Shown here: piece after piece, positions 1-7,274 of the stretch
How the letters are laid out: every line of letters starts with the position of its first letter
Position numbering within the stretch: the stretch's first letter is position 1
DNA from: Bacteroidales bacterium
GTDB lineage: Bacteria; Bacteroidota; Bacteroidia; Bacteroidales; UBA932
Assembly (NCBI GenBank): GCA_017445015.1
Contig: JAFSVL010000007.1
Location: 1 to 37,666 of the forward strand
Direction: 5' to 3'
Length of the DNA: 37,666 nt
Notes under the pieces: model-generated
What the model saw: only the letters and a program-made list of their open reading frames with translations
Databases searched by the model: none
Told to the model about the DNA's origin: nothing
Made by a program: the position numbers and the translations under genes

Positions 1-606
1 CGTCTTGATTTCCTCGGATGTCATCATTTCTTCCGAAGGCTCGCAAAGTTCCAGGTTCAGTTCCCGCTCTGCTTCCGCAAGGACAGCCTTCACCTTCTTG
101 TCAAGCTTATCCTGATTGGTCTTGGTGGCCTTTTTCCATACAAACGTGTACTTATTGGCTGATGCCTCTATTTTGGTGCCGTCAATATATTGAACGTCAA
201 GGGATACGAACTTGCCGTCCACCAGCAACTGAACCACTTGCGTAAAGATATCATCAACGACATCGGCGAGACGGTTCTTGCGGAACAGGTTGATGGTGTT
301 GAAGTCCGGATGCTGCATGCCGCTGAGCCACATGAAGTTCACGTCACGCTTTAGCAACTGCTCCATCTTGCGCCCGGAATACACGTTCTGGAGATAGGCG
401 TAGAATACGACCTTCACCAGCATGCGGGGGTTGTAGCTGCTGGCTCCGCCGCCTTCGTAGCTGTCCTCGATACGGCTGATATCCAGATTATCTACGATTG
501 CATTCAGAACACGCACGGGGTCGTTATCTGCAATAAAGTCCCCAAGACATGGAGGAAAAAGCAAATTATCGTTTTGATTGTAAGATTTAAAGACTACCTT
601 TGCCAT
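1..606 (-). CDS. IS1182-family transposase, N-terminal part (runs off left edge)
   Basis: This frame reads leftward from an ATG at 606 and stays open for 202 codons to the window edge, so the catalytic C-terminus and stop codon are outside. The N-terminal part has the layout of IS1182-type transposases with a DUF772 domain: an opening 'FKSYNQND' segment, 'GGGASSYNPRMLVKVVFYAY' at about residues 48-67, 'FMWLSGMQHPDFNTINLFR', then 'YIDGTKIEASANKYTFVWKK' with the first acidic residue of the DDE-type centre. A charged helical linker follows. Family members are usually about 450-550 residues, so under half is visible. Nothing in the visible part is broken. Family assignment is firm; whether the element is complete and active cannot be judged here. 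Confidence 0.9.
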   Translation of the reverse strand, partial: MAKVVFKSYNQNDNLLFPPCLGDFIADNDPVRVLNAIVDNLDISRIEDSYEGGGASSYNPRMLVKVVFYAYLQNVYSGRKMEQLLKRDVNFMWLSGMQHPDFNTINLFRKNRLADVVDDIFTQVVQLLVDGKFVSLDVQYIDGTKIEASANKYTFVWKKATKTNQDKLDKKVKAVLAEAERELNLELCEPSEEMMTSEEIKT

Positions 607-671
607 TGCTGATAAGTTTCATTACTTCTTTTCTTTGCAATTACAAGATAGTGATAATTTATCAGAAAAAC

Positions 672-708
672 AATAGCTATTCGATTGAATTTCAAAAGAA
701 TAGCTATT
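672..708. repeat. 37-bp near-perfect inverted repeat upstream of the transposase
   Basis: The arms 672-689 and 691-708 around a single central T match at 16 of 18 positions. Each arm ends in the self-complementary 10-mer AATAGCTATT (672-681 and 699-708), and the centre is TTGAA-T-TTCAA. It could be an IS end, an operator for the transposase, or a hairpin in its leader. Confidence 0.7.
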
Positions 709-719
709 CATTTTTATCC

Positions 720-905
720 ATACGCGCCAAGGCGGAGATGACGGGCAGGCTGCAGACCCTGGAGGGCGTGTCCACCCCCGGACACGGGTAGGGGGCGGGG
801 CCCGCAAGATACGAGTTCCGCTCAGCGGGACGAAGGAGATTGTGGGAGGGGCCGGAGTGAGCATAGCGAACGGAGTTCCGCCAGGGTCTGGCTGCCTGAC
901 GGCTC
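720..905. other. Gene-free GC-rich block with nested inverted repeats; possible structured RNA or element remnant
   Basis: No convincing gene is seen between 607 and 1053. Within this block, 746-762 is complementary to 881-898 (about 17 pairs with one mismatch and one bulged base). This outer helix would enclose a 7-bp hairpin at 767-786 with a C-rich loop, a 7-bp hairpin at 815-831 with a 3-nt loop, and a 9-nt direct repeat GAGTTCCGC at 813-821 and 873-881. A short open frame on + ends at 791 and could be the tail of a gene cut by the IS, but it resembles nothing I recognise. No TAnnTTTG promoter is seen just upstream. Confidence 0.35.
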
Positions 906-928
906 GGAGCCTTGGCATACTACAAAAA

Positions 929-974
929 AAGAAGGTGACTATCAGTCTTCCGACTTTTTAGTCACCCTCTTCTT
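929..974. terminator. Strong two-tier hairpin between the gene-free block and capF
   Basis: The outer stem pairs 934-941 with 959-966 perfectly and extends through 929-933 with 970-974 across a 3-nt bulge. An inner stem AGTC-TTCC-GACT lies at 944-955. On the - strand it is followed by a run of seven T (924-930 read in reverse), the form of an intrinsic terminator for leftward transcription. On + the T tract is weaker. Confidence 0.55.
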
Positions 975-1039
975 TGGGGTGCTGCGCACTACTTCGATTT
1001 TTCCCGCAGCTTCTTGGGGGCGTTCTCATTTTTTTAGGG

Positions 1040-1047
1040 TATATTTG
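1040..1047 (+). promoter_or_regulatory. Promoter of capF-capG (-7 box TATATTTG)
   Basis: It matches TAnnTTTG. Only 6 nt separate the box from the ATG at 1054, which implies a leaderless or nearly leaderless mRNA. A TTG at 1014-1016 is a poor -33 candidate because the spacer is 23 nt. Confidence 0.7.
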
Positions 1048-1053
1048 CAGGCG

Positions 1054-2259
1054 ATGAAGATTCTGGTTACGGGGGCAAAGGGGTTTGTGGGACGCAACCT
1101 CTGTGCACAGTTGAAAAATATCCGGGACGGGAAGGCGCGCGGCTGCGGCGTTGCCGTGGATGAAATTTTCGAATACGATATCGATTCCGCGCCGGAGGAA
1201 CTGGATGCGGCCTGCGCTGCGGCGGACTTCGTGTTCAACCTGGCGGGCGTGAACCGTCCGCAGAACGCCTCCGAGTTTATGGAGGGCAATTTCGGTTTCG
1301 CATCGACCCTGCTGGATACGCTGCGCAGGCAGGGCAATGCCTGCCCGGTGATGTTGTCGTCCTCGCAGCAGGCCAGCCTTACCGGACGCTTCGGCAATTC
1401 CGAATACGGCCGTAGCAAGAAGGCGGGGGAGGACCTGTTCCTTTCCTATGGGGCCGGGACCGGGGCAAAGGTCCTGGTATATCGCTTCCCGAATCTCTTC
1501 GGCAAATGGTGCCGCCCGAACTATAACAGCGCCGTCGCCACCTTCTGCAATGCCGTGGCCAACGACCTGCCCTATACGGTGAACGACCCGTCGGTGGAGC
1601 TGGAGTTGCTGTACATCGACGACCTGGTGGACGAGATGGTGGCCTGCCTTCGCGGCGGGGAGCATCGCTGTGAGTTCGAGGGGCTGGAGGTGCTGCCTTC
1701 CGCGTCCGGCCGCTATTGCTATGTGCCGGTGACGCACAGGGCTACGCTGGGCGAGATTGTCTCTCTGCTGAAGGAGTTTGCGGAGCAGCCCCGGACGCTG
1801 ATGATTCCGGAGATTCCCGCCGGCTCGTTTGCCAAGAAACTCTATAGCACTTACCTCAGTTACCTCCCCAAAGAGAAGGTGGCTTTCCCCCTGAAGATGA
1901 ATGTGGACGAGCGCGGATCCTTCACCGAATTGCTGCATACGCCCGGCTGCGGCCAGGTCTCCATCAATATTTCCAGGCCCGGCATCACCAAGGGCCAGCA
2001 CTGGCACAACACCAAGTTCGAGCAGTTCATCGTGGTGAAGGGCCACGGCCTCATCCAGCAGCGCAACTTGGGCGACCCCGAGGGAAAAGTGCTGGAATGG
2101 GAGGTCTCCGGCGACCATATCCAGGCCGTCCACATGCTCCCCGGATACACGCACAACATTATCAACCTTTCCGATACTGAAGACCTGGTGACGGTGATGT
2201 ACTGCAACGAGGTCTTCAATCCGGACAGGCCGGATACCTATTTTGATCCTGTAAAATAA
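1054..2259 (+). CDS. capF: CapF/WbjC-like bifunctional UDP-sugar reductase/epimerase (UDP-L-FucNAc pathway)
   Basis: Length 401 residues. The N-terminal half is an SDR Rossmann domain with the nucleotide-binding GAKGFVG near the start, a serine-rich 'MLSSSQQ' strand and a YGRSK catalytic Tyr-Lys pair. The C-terminal third is a cupin domain with 'QHWHNTKFEQF', whose histidines and glutamate are the usual metal ligands. In CapF of Staphylococcus aureus and its homologues WbjC/FnlB, the cupin epimerises and the SDR domain reduces the UDP-4-keto sugar made by CapE. The next gene, 5 nt downstream, is the matching 2-epimerase, which supports the assignment. The ATG at 1054 is preferred over an in-frame codon at 979 because the promoter box lies at 1040-1047 and the Rossmann motif starts right after 1054. 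No capE is visible; the IS lies upstream. Cytosolic. Confidence 0.88.
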   Translation: MKILVTGAKGFVGRNLCAQLKNIRDGKARGCGVAVDEIFEYDIDSAPEELDAACAAADFVFNLAGVNRPQNASEFMEGNFGFASTLLDTLRRQGNACPVMLSSSQQASLTGRFGNSEYGRSKKAGEDLFLSYGAGTGAKVLVYRFPNLFGKWCRPNYNSAVATFCNAVANDLPYTVNDPSVELELLYIDDLVDEMVACLRGGEHRCEFEGLEVLPSASGRYCYVPVTHRATLGEIVSLLKEFAEQPRTLMIPEIPAGSFAKKLYSTYLSYLPKEKVAFPLKMNVDERGSFTELLHTPGCGQVSINISRPGITKGQHWHNTKFEQFIVVKGHGLIQQRNLGDPEGKVLEWEVSGDHIQAVHMLPGYTHNIINLSDTEDLVTVMYCNEVFNPDRPDTYFDPVK

Positions 2260-2264
2260 ACGAT

Positions 2265-3425
2265 ATGGCACAATTCAAGAACGATGGCAGGCTGAAGTTG
2301 CTGATTATTGTAGGCACCCGCCCGGAGATTATCCGCCTCGCGGCGGTGATTAACAAGTGCAGGGAGTATTTCGACTGCCTGCTGGCACATACCGGCCAGA
2401 ATTACGATTATAATCTGAACGGCGTGTTCTTCAAGGACCTCAAACTCGCGGATCCGGACGTGTATATGGAGGCCGTGGGCGCGGACCTGGGAGAGACGAT
2501 GGGCAACATCATCGCCAAAAGTTACCAGTTGATGGTAGAGGTGAAGCCCGATGCCGTCCTGGTGCTGGGAGATACCAATTCCTGCCTGAGCGTCATCGGA
2601 GCCAAGCGCCTGCACATTCCCATCTTCCACATGGAGGCCGGCAACCGCTGCAAGGACGAATGCCTGCCGGAGGAGACCAACCGCCGTATCGTGGACATCA
2701 TCTCCGACGTGAACATGGCATACTCCGAGCATGCCCGCCGCTATCTGGCCGACACCGGTCTGCCCAAGGAGCGCACCTACGTTACCGGCAGCCCGATGGC
2801 TGAGGTTCTGCATAATAACCTCGCGGAGATTGAATCCTCGGATATTCACAGGCGCCTCGGTCTTGAAAAGGGCAGGTACATCCTGCTGTCGGCCCATCGC
2901 GAGGAAAACATCGACACGGAGAAGAACTTCCTGTCACTCTTTACGGCGATCAATAAGATGGCGGAGAAGTACGATATGCCCATCCTGTATTCCTGCCACC
3001 CGCGTTCCCGCAAGCGCCTGGAGTCCAGCGGCTTTCAACTGGATCCGCGCGTGATTCAGCACGAACCCCTCGGTTTTCACGACTATAACTGCTTGCAGAT
3101 GAACGCCTTCTGCGTTGTCTCTGACTCTGGCACCCTGCCTGAAGAGTCATCCTTCTTCACCAGTATCGGCCATCCTTTCCCGGCGGTCTGCATCCGCACA
3201 TCGACCGAGCGGCCGGAGGCCCTGGACAAGGGCTGCTTCGTCCTCAGCGGCATCGATACCCTGGGGCTGTTACAGAGCGTCGATGTGGCCGTTTCGCTCA
3301 TCCGCGACGGTCTGCCGGGCATCCCCGTTCCCGATTATGTGGATGAAAACGTCTCCACCAAGGTCGTCCGCATCATCCAGAGTTACGTGGGCGTAGTGAA
3401 CAAGATGGTCTGGCGGAAGTCCTAG
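2265..3425 (+). CDS. capG: CapG/WbjD-like non-hydrolysing UDP-sugar 2-epimerase (UDP-L-FucNAc pathway)
   Basis: Length 386 residues, typical of the UDP-N-acetylglucosamine 2-epimerase (WecB) superfamily with a GT-B fold. Visible family motifs are '[11 protein letters not shown]' at the start, '[10 protein letters not shown]', 'FHMEAGNRC', '[10 protein letters not shown]', 'SAHREENID' and a 'SDSGTLPEE' loop near residue 288 that binds the UDP end. 'NRC' and 'LPEETNR' fit the CapG/FnlC/WbjD branch, which makes UDP-N-acetyl-L-fucosamine, better than ordinary WecB. It follows capF by 5 nt, so the pair supplies the last two steps of that pathway. The stop codon overlaps the end of ugd on the opposite strand by 4 bp. 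Confidence is high for the family and good for the substrate because of the capF neighbour. Confidence 0.88.
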   Translation: MAQFKNDGRLKLLIIVGTRPEIIRLAAVINKCREYFDCLLAHTGQNYDYNLNGVFFKDLKLADPDVYMEAVGADLGETMGNIIAKSYQLMVEVKPDAVLVLGDTNSCLSVIGAKRLHIPIFHMEAGNRCKDECLPEETNRRIVDIISDVNMAYSEHARRYLADTGLPKERTYVTGSPMAEVLHNNLAEIESSDIHRRLGLEKGRYILLSAHREENIDTEKNFLSLFTAINKMAEKYDMPILYSCHPRSRKRLESSGFQLDPRVIQHEPLGFHDYNCLQMNAFCVVSDSGTLPEESSFFTSIGHPFPAVCIRTSTERPEALDKGCFVLSGIDTLGLLQSVDVAVSLIRDGLPGIPVPDYVDENVSTKVVRIIQSYVGVVNKMVWRKS

Positions 3426-4684
3426 TCCCGTTTGAAAATATCCCGGGTATAGACTTTGCCGGAAACGTCGGAGAGGGGCTCTTCAAACCGGTTGGCGATG
3501 ATGCAGTCCGACGCGGCCTTGAAGGCCGGAAGGTCGTTCACCACCTCGCTGCCGAAAAAGGTGCTCCCGTTTTCCAGGGCGGGCTCATAGACGATGACCT
3601 TCGCCCCCTTCGCCTTGATGCGCTTCATGATGCCCTGGATGGCGCTCTGGCGGAAGTTGTCGGAGCCTGATTTCATGGTCAGTCGGTAAACCCCCACCGT
3701 GACCACCTTTTCCTTCGTCATGTCGTACGCGCTCGATGCGGTGTAATAACCGGCTTTCTCCAGTACCCGGTCCGCGATATAGTCCTTGCGGGTGCGGTTG
3801 GAATCCACGATAGCCTTGATGAGGTTTTCAGGAACGTCGTTGAAGTTGGCCAGGAGTTGTTTCGTGTCTTTGGGCAGGCAGTAGCCTCCGTAGCCGAAGG
3901 AGGGATTGTTGTAGTGCGTCCCGATGCGCGGGTCGAGGCAGACGCCTTCGATAATGGCCTGGGTATCCAGTCCTTTCATCTCGGCGTAGGTGTCAAGTTC
4001 GTTGAAGAAACTGACGCGGAGCGCAAGGTAGGTGTTGGCAAAAAGTTTGACCGCTTCGGCCTCGGTGCAGCCCATGAAGAGTACCGGAACGTCCTGCTTC
4101 AGCGCGGCTTCCCCAAGCAGCGAAGCAAACGTTTCCGCGGCCTGCCGCAGGTCGGGATCGCTGCCCACGATGATGCGGCTGGGCCAGAGGTTGTCGTAGA
4201 GCGCGCGGCTCTCCCGCAGGAATTCCGGGGCGAAGATGATTTTCGGGGTGACGACTTTCATCGTACCGTCCGCAAGCCGTTCGCGGTAGGAGAATTTTTC
4301 CCGGGCGTGCCGGGTATAGCCTACCGGAATGGTGGATTTGATGACCATGACGGCATCCGGATTGACTTCCAGCACCAATTCGATCACTTCTTCCACGTGG
4401 CGGGTGTCGAAGAAATTTTTCTTGGGGTCGTAATTGGTCGGCGCGGCGATGACCACAAAGTCGGCATCTTTATAAGCGCTCCGCCCGTCCAGGGTGGCGC
4501 TGAGTTTCAAAGGCTTTTGGGCCAGATACTGTTCGATCTCCGTATCCTGGATGGGGCTGATGCGCCGATTGATCTTTTCAACTTTTTCCGGGATGACATC
4601 TACGGCTACGACTTCATTGCGCTGCGCGAGCAGCGTCGCGATGCTCATGCCCACGTAACCGGTTCCTGCAATTGCGATTTTCAT
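3422..4684 (-). CDS. ugd: UDP-glucose 6-dehydrogenase
   Basis: Length 420 residues, slightly longer than the roughly 390-residue short Ugd type. It oxidises UDP-glucose (or a related UDP-hexose) to the uronic acid using two NAD+. The N-terminal dinucleotide fold starts with '[10 protein letters not shown]'; 'STIPVGYT' and 'FAPEFLRES' are family motifs. The catalytic cysteine is Cys269 in '[10 protein letters not shown]', with Lys213 in '[11 protein letters not shown]'. The C-terminal UDP-binding domain is complete, ending with a 'NRF' strand and the family's final aspartate-rich tail. It is the second gene of a short - strand operon, 3 nt after the small membrane protein at 4688-5134. With capF/capG it provides sugar nucleotides for surface glycans. 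The substrate could also be an N-acetylated UDP-hexose, since sequence alone does not separate all family members. Confidence 0.92.
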   Translation of the reverse strand: MKIAIAGTGYVGMSIATLLAQRNEVVAVDVIPEKVEKINRRISPIQDTEIEQYLAQKPLKLSATLDGRSAYKDADFVVIAAPTNYDPKKNFFDTRHVEEVIELVLEVNPDAVMVIKSTIPVGYTRHAREKFSYRERLADGTMKVVTPKIIFAPEFLRESRALYDNLWPSRIIVGSDPDLRQAAETFASLLGEAALKQDVPVLFMGCTEAEAVKLFANTYLALRVSFFNELDTYAEMKGLDTQAIIEGVCLDPRIGTHYNNPSFGYGGYCLPKDTKQLLANFNDVPENLIKAIVDSNRTRKDYIADRVLEKAGYYTASSAYDMTKEKVVTVGVYRLTMKSGSDNFRQSAIQGIMKRIKAKGAKVIVYEPALENGSTFFGSEVVNDLPAFKAASDCIIANRFEEPLSDVSGKVYTRDIFKRD

Positions 4685-4687
4685 GGA

Positions 4688-5134
4688 TTATCTTCTCAAT
4701 TTTGAAGCGATGACCATTACGTCCCGGCTGTGCCCTTCGATATTCCAGCCTCCGAGCGCATGCGTCAGCGTCACCCTGTCTTCGAACATCTTCATCGCCC
4801 GCGACAGCGGGGAGCGGCGCCGGAAACATAAAGTATCCTCCGTTTCCTTTTCAAGGACGTAGCCGGCATCCTGCATGGTTTCCAGGGCTCCGGGGCGCAG
4901 TTCCGGGAAGGACCCCGCCAGCGGCACGAATCTTGTCGTGTAGCCGAAACGCGGATAAACTGCCGAAAAAACCGCCATCAGCAGGGCGATCTGCCAGAGT
5001 GAATCGCGGCCGTTCACGAAAAGTTTGTCGAGGTCGGATTCCACCAGATGCAGTGACATCAGCACGCCGATCATCAGGCTGAGGATGATGAGAAGGTAGA
5101 AGAAATATTTGACGGAACGTATCAGATAACGCAT
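4688..5134 (-). CDS. Small membrane protein of unknown function, upstream of ugd
   Basis: Length 148 residues. I do not recognise a named family. Two hydrophobic segments, about residues 9-28 and 46-61, would anchor it in the inner membrane. Between them lies a short charged loop, and the C-terminal 80 residues form a soluble, probably cytosolic domain with a 'RRRSPLSRAMKMFEDRV' basic stretch. It begins the operon and its stop is 3 nt before the ugd start, so a role linked to polysaccharide precursors is possible, but this is inference from position only. Its promoter box at 5143-5150 leaves 8 nt before the ATG. Confidence 0.75.
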   Translation of the reverse strand: MRYLIRSVKYFFYLLIILSLMIGVLMSLHLVESDLDKLFVNGRDSLWQIALLMAVFSAVYPRFGYTTRFVPLAGSFPELRPGALETMQDAGYVLEKETEDTLCFRRRSPLSRAMKMFEDRVTLTHALGGWNIEGHSRDVMVIASKLRR

Positions 5135-5142
5135 AACGGGAG

Positions 5143-5150
5143 CAAAATTA
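5143..5150 (-). promoter_or_regulatory. Promoter of the membrane protein-ugd operon (-7 box TAATTTTG)
   Basis: It matches TAnnTTTG on the - strand, 8 nt before the ATG at 5134. It lies back-to-back with the + strand box at 5162-5169, with 11 nt between the boxes. Confidence 0.65.
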
Positions 5151-5161
5151 AGAATCTTTTG

Positions 5162-5169
5162 TAAATTTG
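5162..5169 (+). promoter_or_regulatory. Promoter of the coiled-coil protein-hemW operon (-7 box TAAATTTG)
   Basis: It matches TAnnTTTG, 23 nt before the ATG at 5193. No good -33 element is visible. Confidence 0.6.
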
Positions 5170-5192
5170 GGAAATTTAATTATTTTGGCAGC

Positions 5193-6122
5193 ATGGAAAG
5201 AGAAGACCCCCTCAGCCGGATTGAACGCGAAGAACGCGAGAAGGCTGAACGCAACGCCAATGGGCTGAAAACGCAGAAAATCCTCATTGCCGTCCTGGCC
5301 GCTGCGGCGCTTGTGCTCGGTATCCTGCTGATTGTTAACGGCAGCCGTCACAAGAGCCTCGTGTCCGAACTGCAAATTGAGAAACAGGACCTTCAGAGTC
5401 AGATCGAGGCCCTGCAGAATGATTACGATTCCCTCTCGTCCGATTACGAGTCCATCAATGCGCAGTTGGACAGTTCCCGGGAGGAAATTGCCCAGCTGAT
5501 GGAACGTGTCAAGACCGTCAGCGCCACGAACCGCAGCAAAATCCGCCAGTATGAAAAGGAACTCGGTACGCTGCGGAGCATAATGCGCAGTTATATCGTG
5601 CAGATCGATTCCCTGAATCACCTTAACCACAAACTGACCGCGGAAGCGGCTTCGGCGCGCAGGGAAGCACGGGAGACCCGCGAGCGCAATACGGAACTGG
5701 AAGCGCAGGTGGAGGACTTGACCGGCCAGGTGGCCGTCGGCTCCATCGTCCGCGCCCGGGGCATCAGGGTCACGGCCTACAACAGCGCGGACAAGGCTGT
5801 GGATAAGAGCAACAAGGTGGTGCGTCTGCTGGTGAACCTCAGTCTTGTCGAGAATTCCCTGGCGCCTAAGGGCGACATGACCGTCTATGTGCGGGTGACC
5901 GATCCTTCGGGTGAACTGCTGAGCGACGGACACGGCATCACCTTCCCGCTGAACGGCGAAACCGTCGCCGCCACCGCGGCCCGCACGGTCGATTACGAAG
6001 GCGCGGAGGTGGACCTGGGCATCTATGTGAACAATGTTCCCGCCTACGCCAAGGGCCTCTATAATGTGCAGGTGTACACGGCGCAGGGGCTGCTTGGCGG
6101 CACGGAACTGCTGCTCCGCTGA
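5193..6122 (+). CDS. Membrane-anchored coiled-coil protein of unknown function
   Basis: Length 309 residues. I do not recognise a named family, though this architecture is common in Bacteroidota. A charged cytosolic head of about 27 residues (rich in E, R and K) precedes one transmembrane segment at about 28-49. A long heptad-type coiled coil at about 52-176 is rich in Q, E, L and S. A final domain of about 130 residues (180-309) looks beta-rich, with valine-rich strands such as 'VVRLLVNLSL' and 'DMTVYVRVTDPSGELL', and may be an Ig-like fold. The topology suggests an inner-membrane protein with a periplasmic rod and head. Its TGA overlaps the hemW ATG in a TGATG arrangement, so the two are translationally coupled. 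No function is proposed. Confidence 0.82.
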   Translation: MEREDPLSRIEREEREKAERNANGLKTQKILIAVLAAAALVLGILLIVNGSRHKSLVSELQIEKQDLQSQIEALQNDYDSLSSDYESINAQLDSSREEIAQLMERVKTVSATNRSKIRQYEKELGTLRSIMRSYIVQIDSLNHLNHKLTAEAASARREARETRERNTELEAQVEDLTGQVAVGSIVRARGIRVTAYNSADKAVDKSNKVVRLLVNLSLVENSLAPKGDMTVYVRVTDPSGELLSDGHGITFPLNGETVAATAARTVDYEGAEVDLGIYVNNVPAYAKGLYNVQVYTAQGLLGGTELLLR

Positions 6123-7132
6123 TGGTCTATGTCCACGTGCCCTTTTGCAAGGGCTTCTGCATTTACTGCGATTTTTATTCCGAGCTCTGCCCCGATACCT
6201 CCGCCCTGGAGCGTTTCGGGGCTGAACTTTGTGCGGAAGCGCACCGCCGGGGCGATGAGATAGCCGACTCCTCGTCCGTCCCCACCCTGTATTTCGGCGG
6301 AGGGACGCCGTCGCTTCTGCCGCTCCCGGTACTGGCCGATATCGTCTCCGCCCTGGGCGGCGGTTCCTGGGAGGAATTTACGGTCGAGGTAAATCCTGAG
6401 GATATCGTATCGCGCGGACCCGCTTATGTGGAGGGCCTGCGGGCGCTCGGAGTGAACCGCATCAGCATGGGCGTGCAGTCCCTTTCCGATGGGATCCTGT
6501 CCTGGATGGGCCGCCGGCACGATGCCGGAAGGGCGCGCCGTGCGCTGCAACTGCTGCGGGACGGCGGTATCGGCAATCTCAGCGTCGATGTGATTTTCGG
6601 CGTTCCGGGCATGTCGCTTCCCATGCTCCAGGAGACGATTGGTGAACTGCTGCGTTGGCGTCCGGAGCACCTTTCCTGCTATCAGTTGAGTATAGAGGAG
6701 GGAAGTGCGCTGGCCGGGAAAGTCCGCAGCGGCGAATGCGTGGAGGCTCCCGAAGAGGAATGCCGTGCGCAATACGACTGGCTCTGTTCCCGCCTGCGGG
6801 AAGAAGGCTATTCCCATTATGAAATCTCCAACTGGGCGCTGCCCGGCCGGGAGTCCCGGCACAATTCCGCGTACTGGCGGCGGGTGCCCTATGTGGGACT
6901 GGGACCCGGTGCCCACTCGCTGCGAATCTTCCCGGACGGCCGGCAGGTCCGCTCCTGGAACAGCGAAAGGCTCAGCGGCTGGACTCCGGAAGGAGAAACG
7001 CTCACCCCGGAAGAAATCCGCGAGGAGACCCTCCTGCTGGGCTTGCGTACCGCAGAAGGTCTTCCCGACGGCCGCCGCATCCCCGAAAGCGAGTGGTTTA
7101 TCGCCGACAGTCTGATTGCCGGGATGCTTTAG
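6122..7132 (+). CDS. hemW: HemW-type radical SAM heme chaperone (short C-terminus)
   Basis: Length 336 residues. The radical SAM cluster motif CxxxCxxC is formed by Cys9, Cys13 and Cys16 and followed by 'DFYS' as in the HemN/HemW family. 'FGGGTPSLL' (SAM binding), 'VEVNPED', 'NRISMGVQSL' and 'VDVIFGVPGM' follow in the expected order, and 'HYEISNWA' with 'GLGPGAHS' marks the family end region. HemW binds heme and is thought to insert it into respiratory enzymes; it lacks coproporphyrinogen oxidase activity. Relatives are about 370-380 residues, so this copy lacks about 40 at the C-terminus, where its coding sequence overlaps the convergent Cys-rich gene by 35 bp. Start: the ATG inside TGATG, coupled to the upstream gene. 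Confidence 0.9.
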   Translation: MVYVHVPFCKGFCIYCDFYSELCPDTSALERFGAELCAEAHRRGDEIADSSSVPTLYFGGGTPSLLPLPVLADIVSALGGGSWEEFTVEVNPEDIVSRGPAYVEGLRALGVNRISMGVQSLSDGILSWMGRRHDAGRARRALQLLRDGGIGNLSVDVIFGVPGMSLPMLQETIGELLRWRPEHLSCYQLSIEEGSALAGKVRSGECVEAPEEECRAQYDWLCSRLREEGYSHYEISNWALPGRESRHNSAYWRRVPYVGLGPGAHSLRIFPDGRQVRSWNSERLSGWTPEGETLTPEEIREETLLLGLRTAEGLPDGRRIPESEWFIADSLIAGML

Positions 7133-7274
7133 GACCGGCATTGCAGCAGTCCCGCAATGCGCATCCTTCGCAACTGAGACCGCGTCCTTTGCGGCGGGAG
7201 GCGTGAAGATGCAGCACGGCGGCTGCGGCAAGCAGCAGCACGAGGGCGAGAATGATCAGACTTGCCGTATTCAT
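7098..7274 (-). CDS. FeoB-associated Cys-rich small membrane protein
   Basis: Length 58 residues. A single N-terminal transmembrane segment (about residues 3-23) is followed by a short basic stretch and a cysteine cluster, 'CEGCALRDCC', near the end. This is the pattern of the FeoB-associated Cys-rich membrane protein family, which sits at the position of FeoC in many anaerobes. Its ATG overlaps the feoAB stop codon as ATGA at 7271-7274, so it is translationally coupled to the transporter. A longer in-frame start at 7328 lies inside feoAB and is unlikely. The last 35 bp overlap hemW on the other strand. The cysteines may bind iron or an Fe-S cluster, but this is inference. Confidence 0.8.
   Translation of the reverse strand: MNTASLIILALVLLLAAAAVLHLHASRRKGRGLSCEGCALRDCCNAGPKASRQSDCRR

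Larger units (their letters stand above)
1..708 (-). mobile_element. Upstream end of an IS1182-type insertion sequence (outer boundary uncertain)
   Basis: The transposase at 1-606 and the AT-rich stretch 607-720 in front of it contrast sharply with the GC-rich DNA from 721 on, so the outer edge of the element is likely near 708-720. A 37-bp near-perfect palindrome at 672-708 sits at this composition change and is a candidate terminal or regulatory sequence. The other end lies outside the window, so inverted terminal repeats and target duplication cannot be confirmed. Confidence 0.5.

Noticed and set aside
600-791. 63-codon frame on + ending at 791
   Set aside because: The first half is AT-rich IS flank. 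Only the last 23 codons might be the tail of a gene, but there is not enough to call it.
622-918. 98-codon frame on - across the gene-free block
   Set aside because: It crosses the inverted repeats and the likely IS edge, and its proline-rich sequence resembles no protein I know.
979-1053. Upstream in-frame start for capF
   Set aside because: It would put the promoter box inside the coding region, and the added residues resemble no part of the family.
958-2271. Long open frame on - antisense to capF (437 codons)
   Set aside because: It mirrors the codon pattern of capF, has no recognisable domain, and capF on + has clear SDR and cupin motifs.
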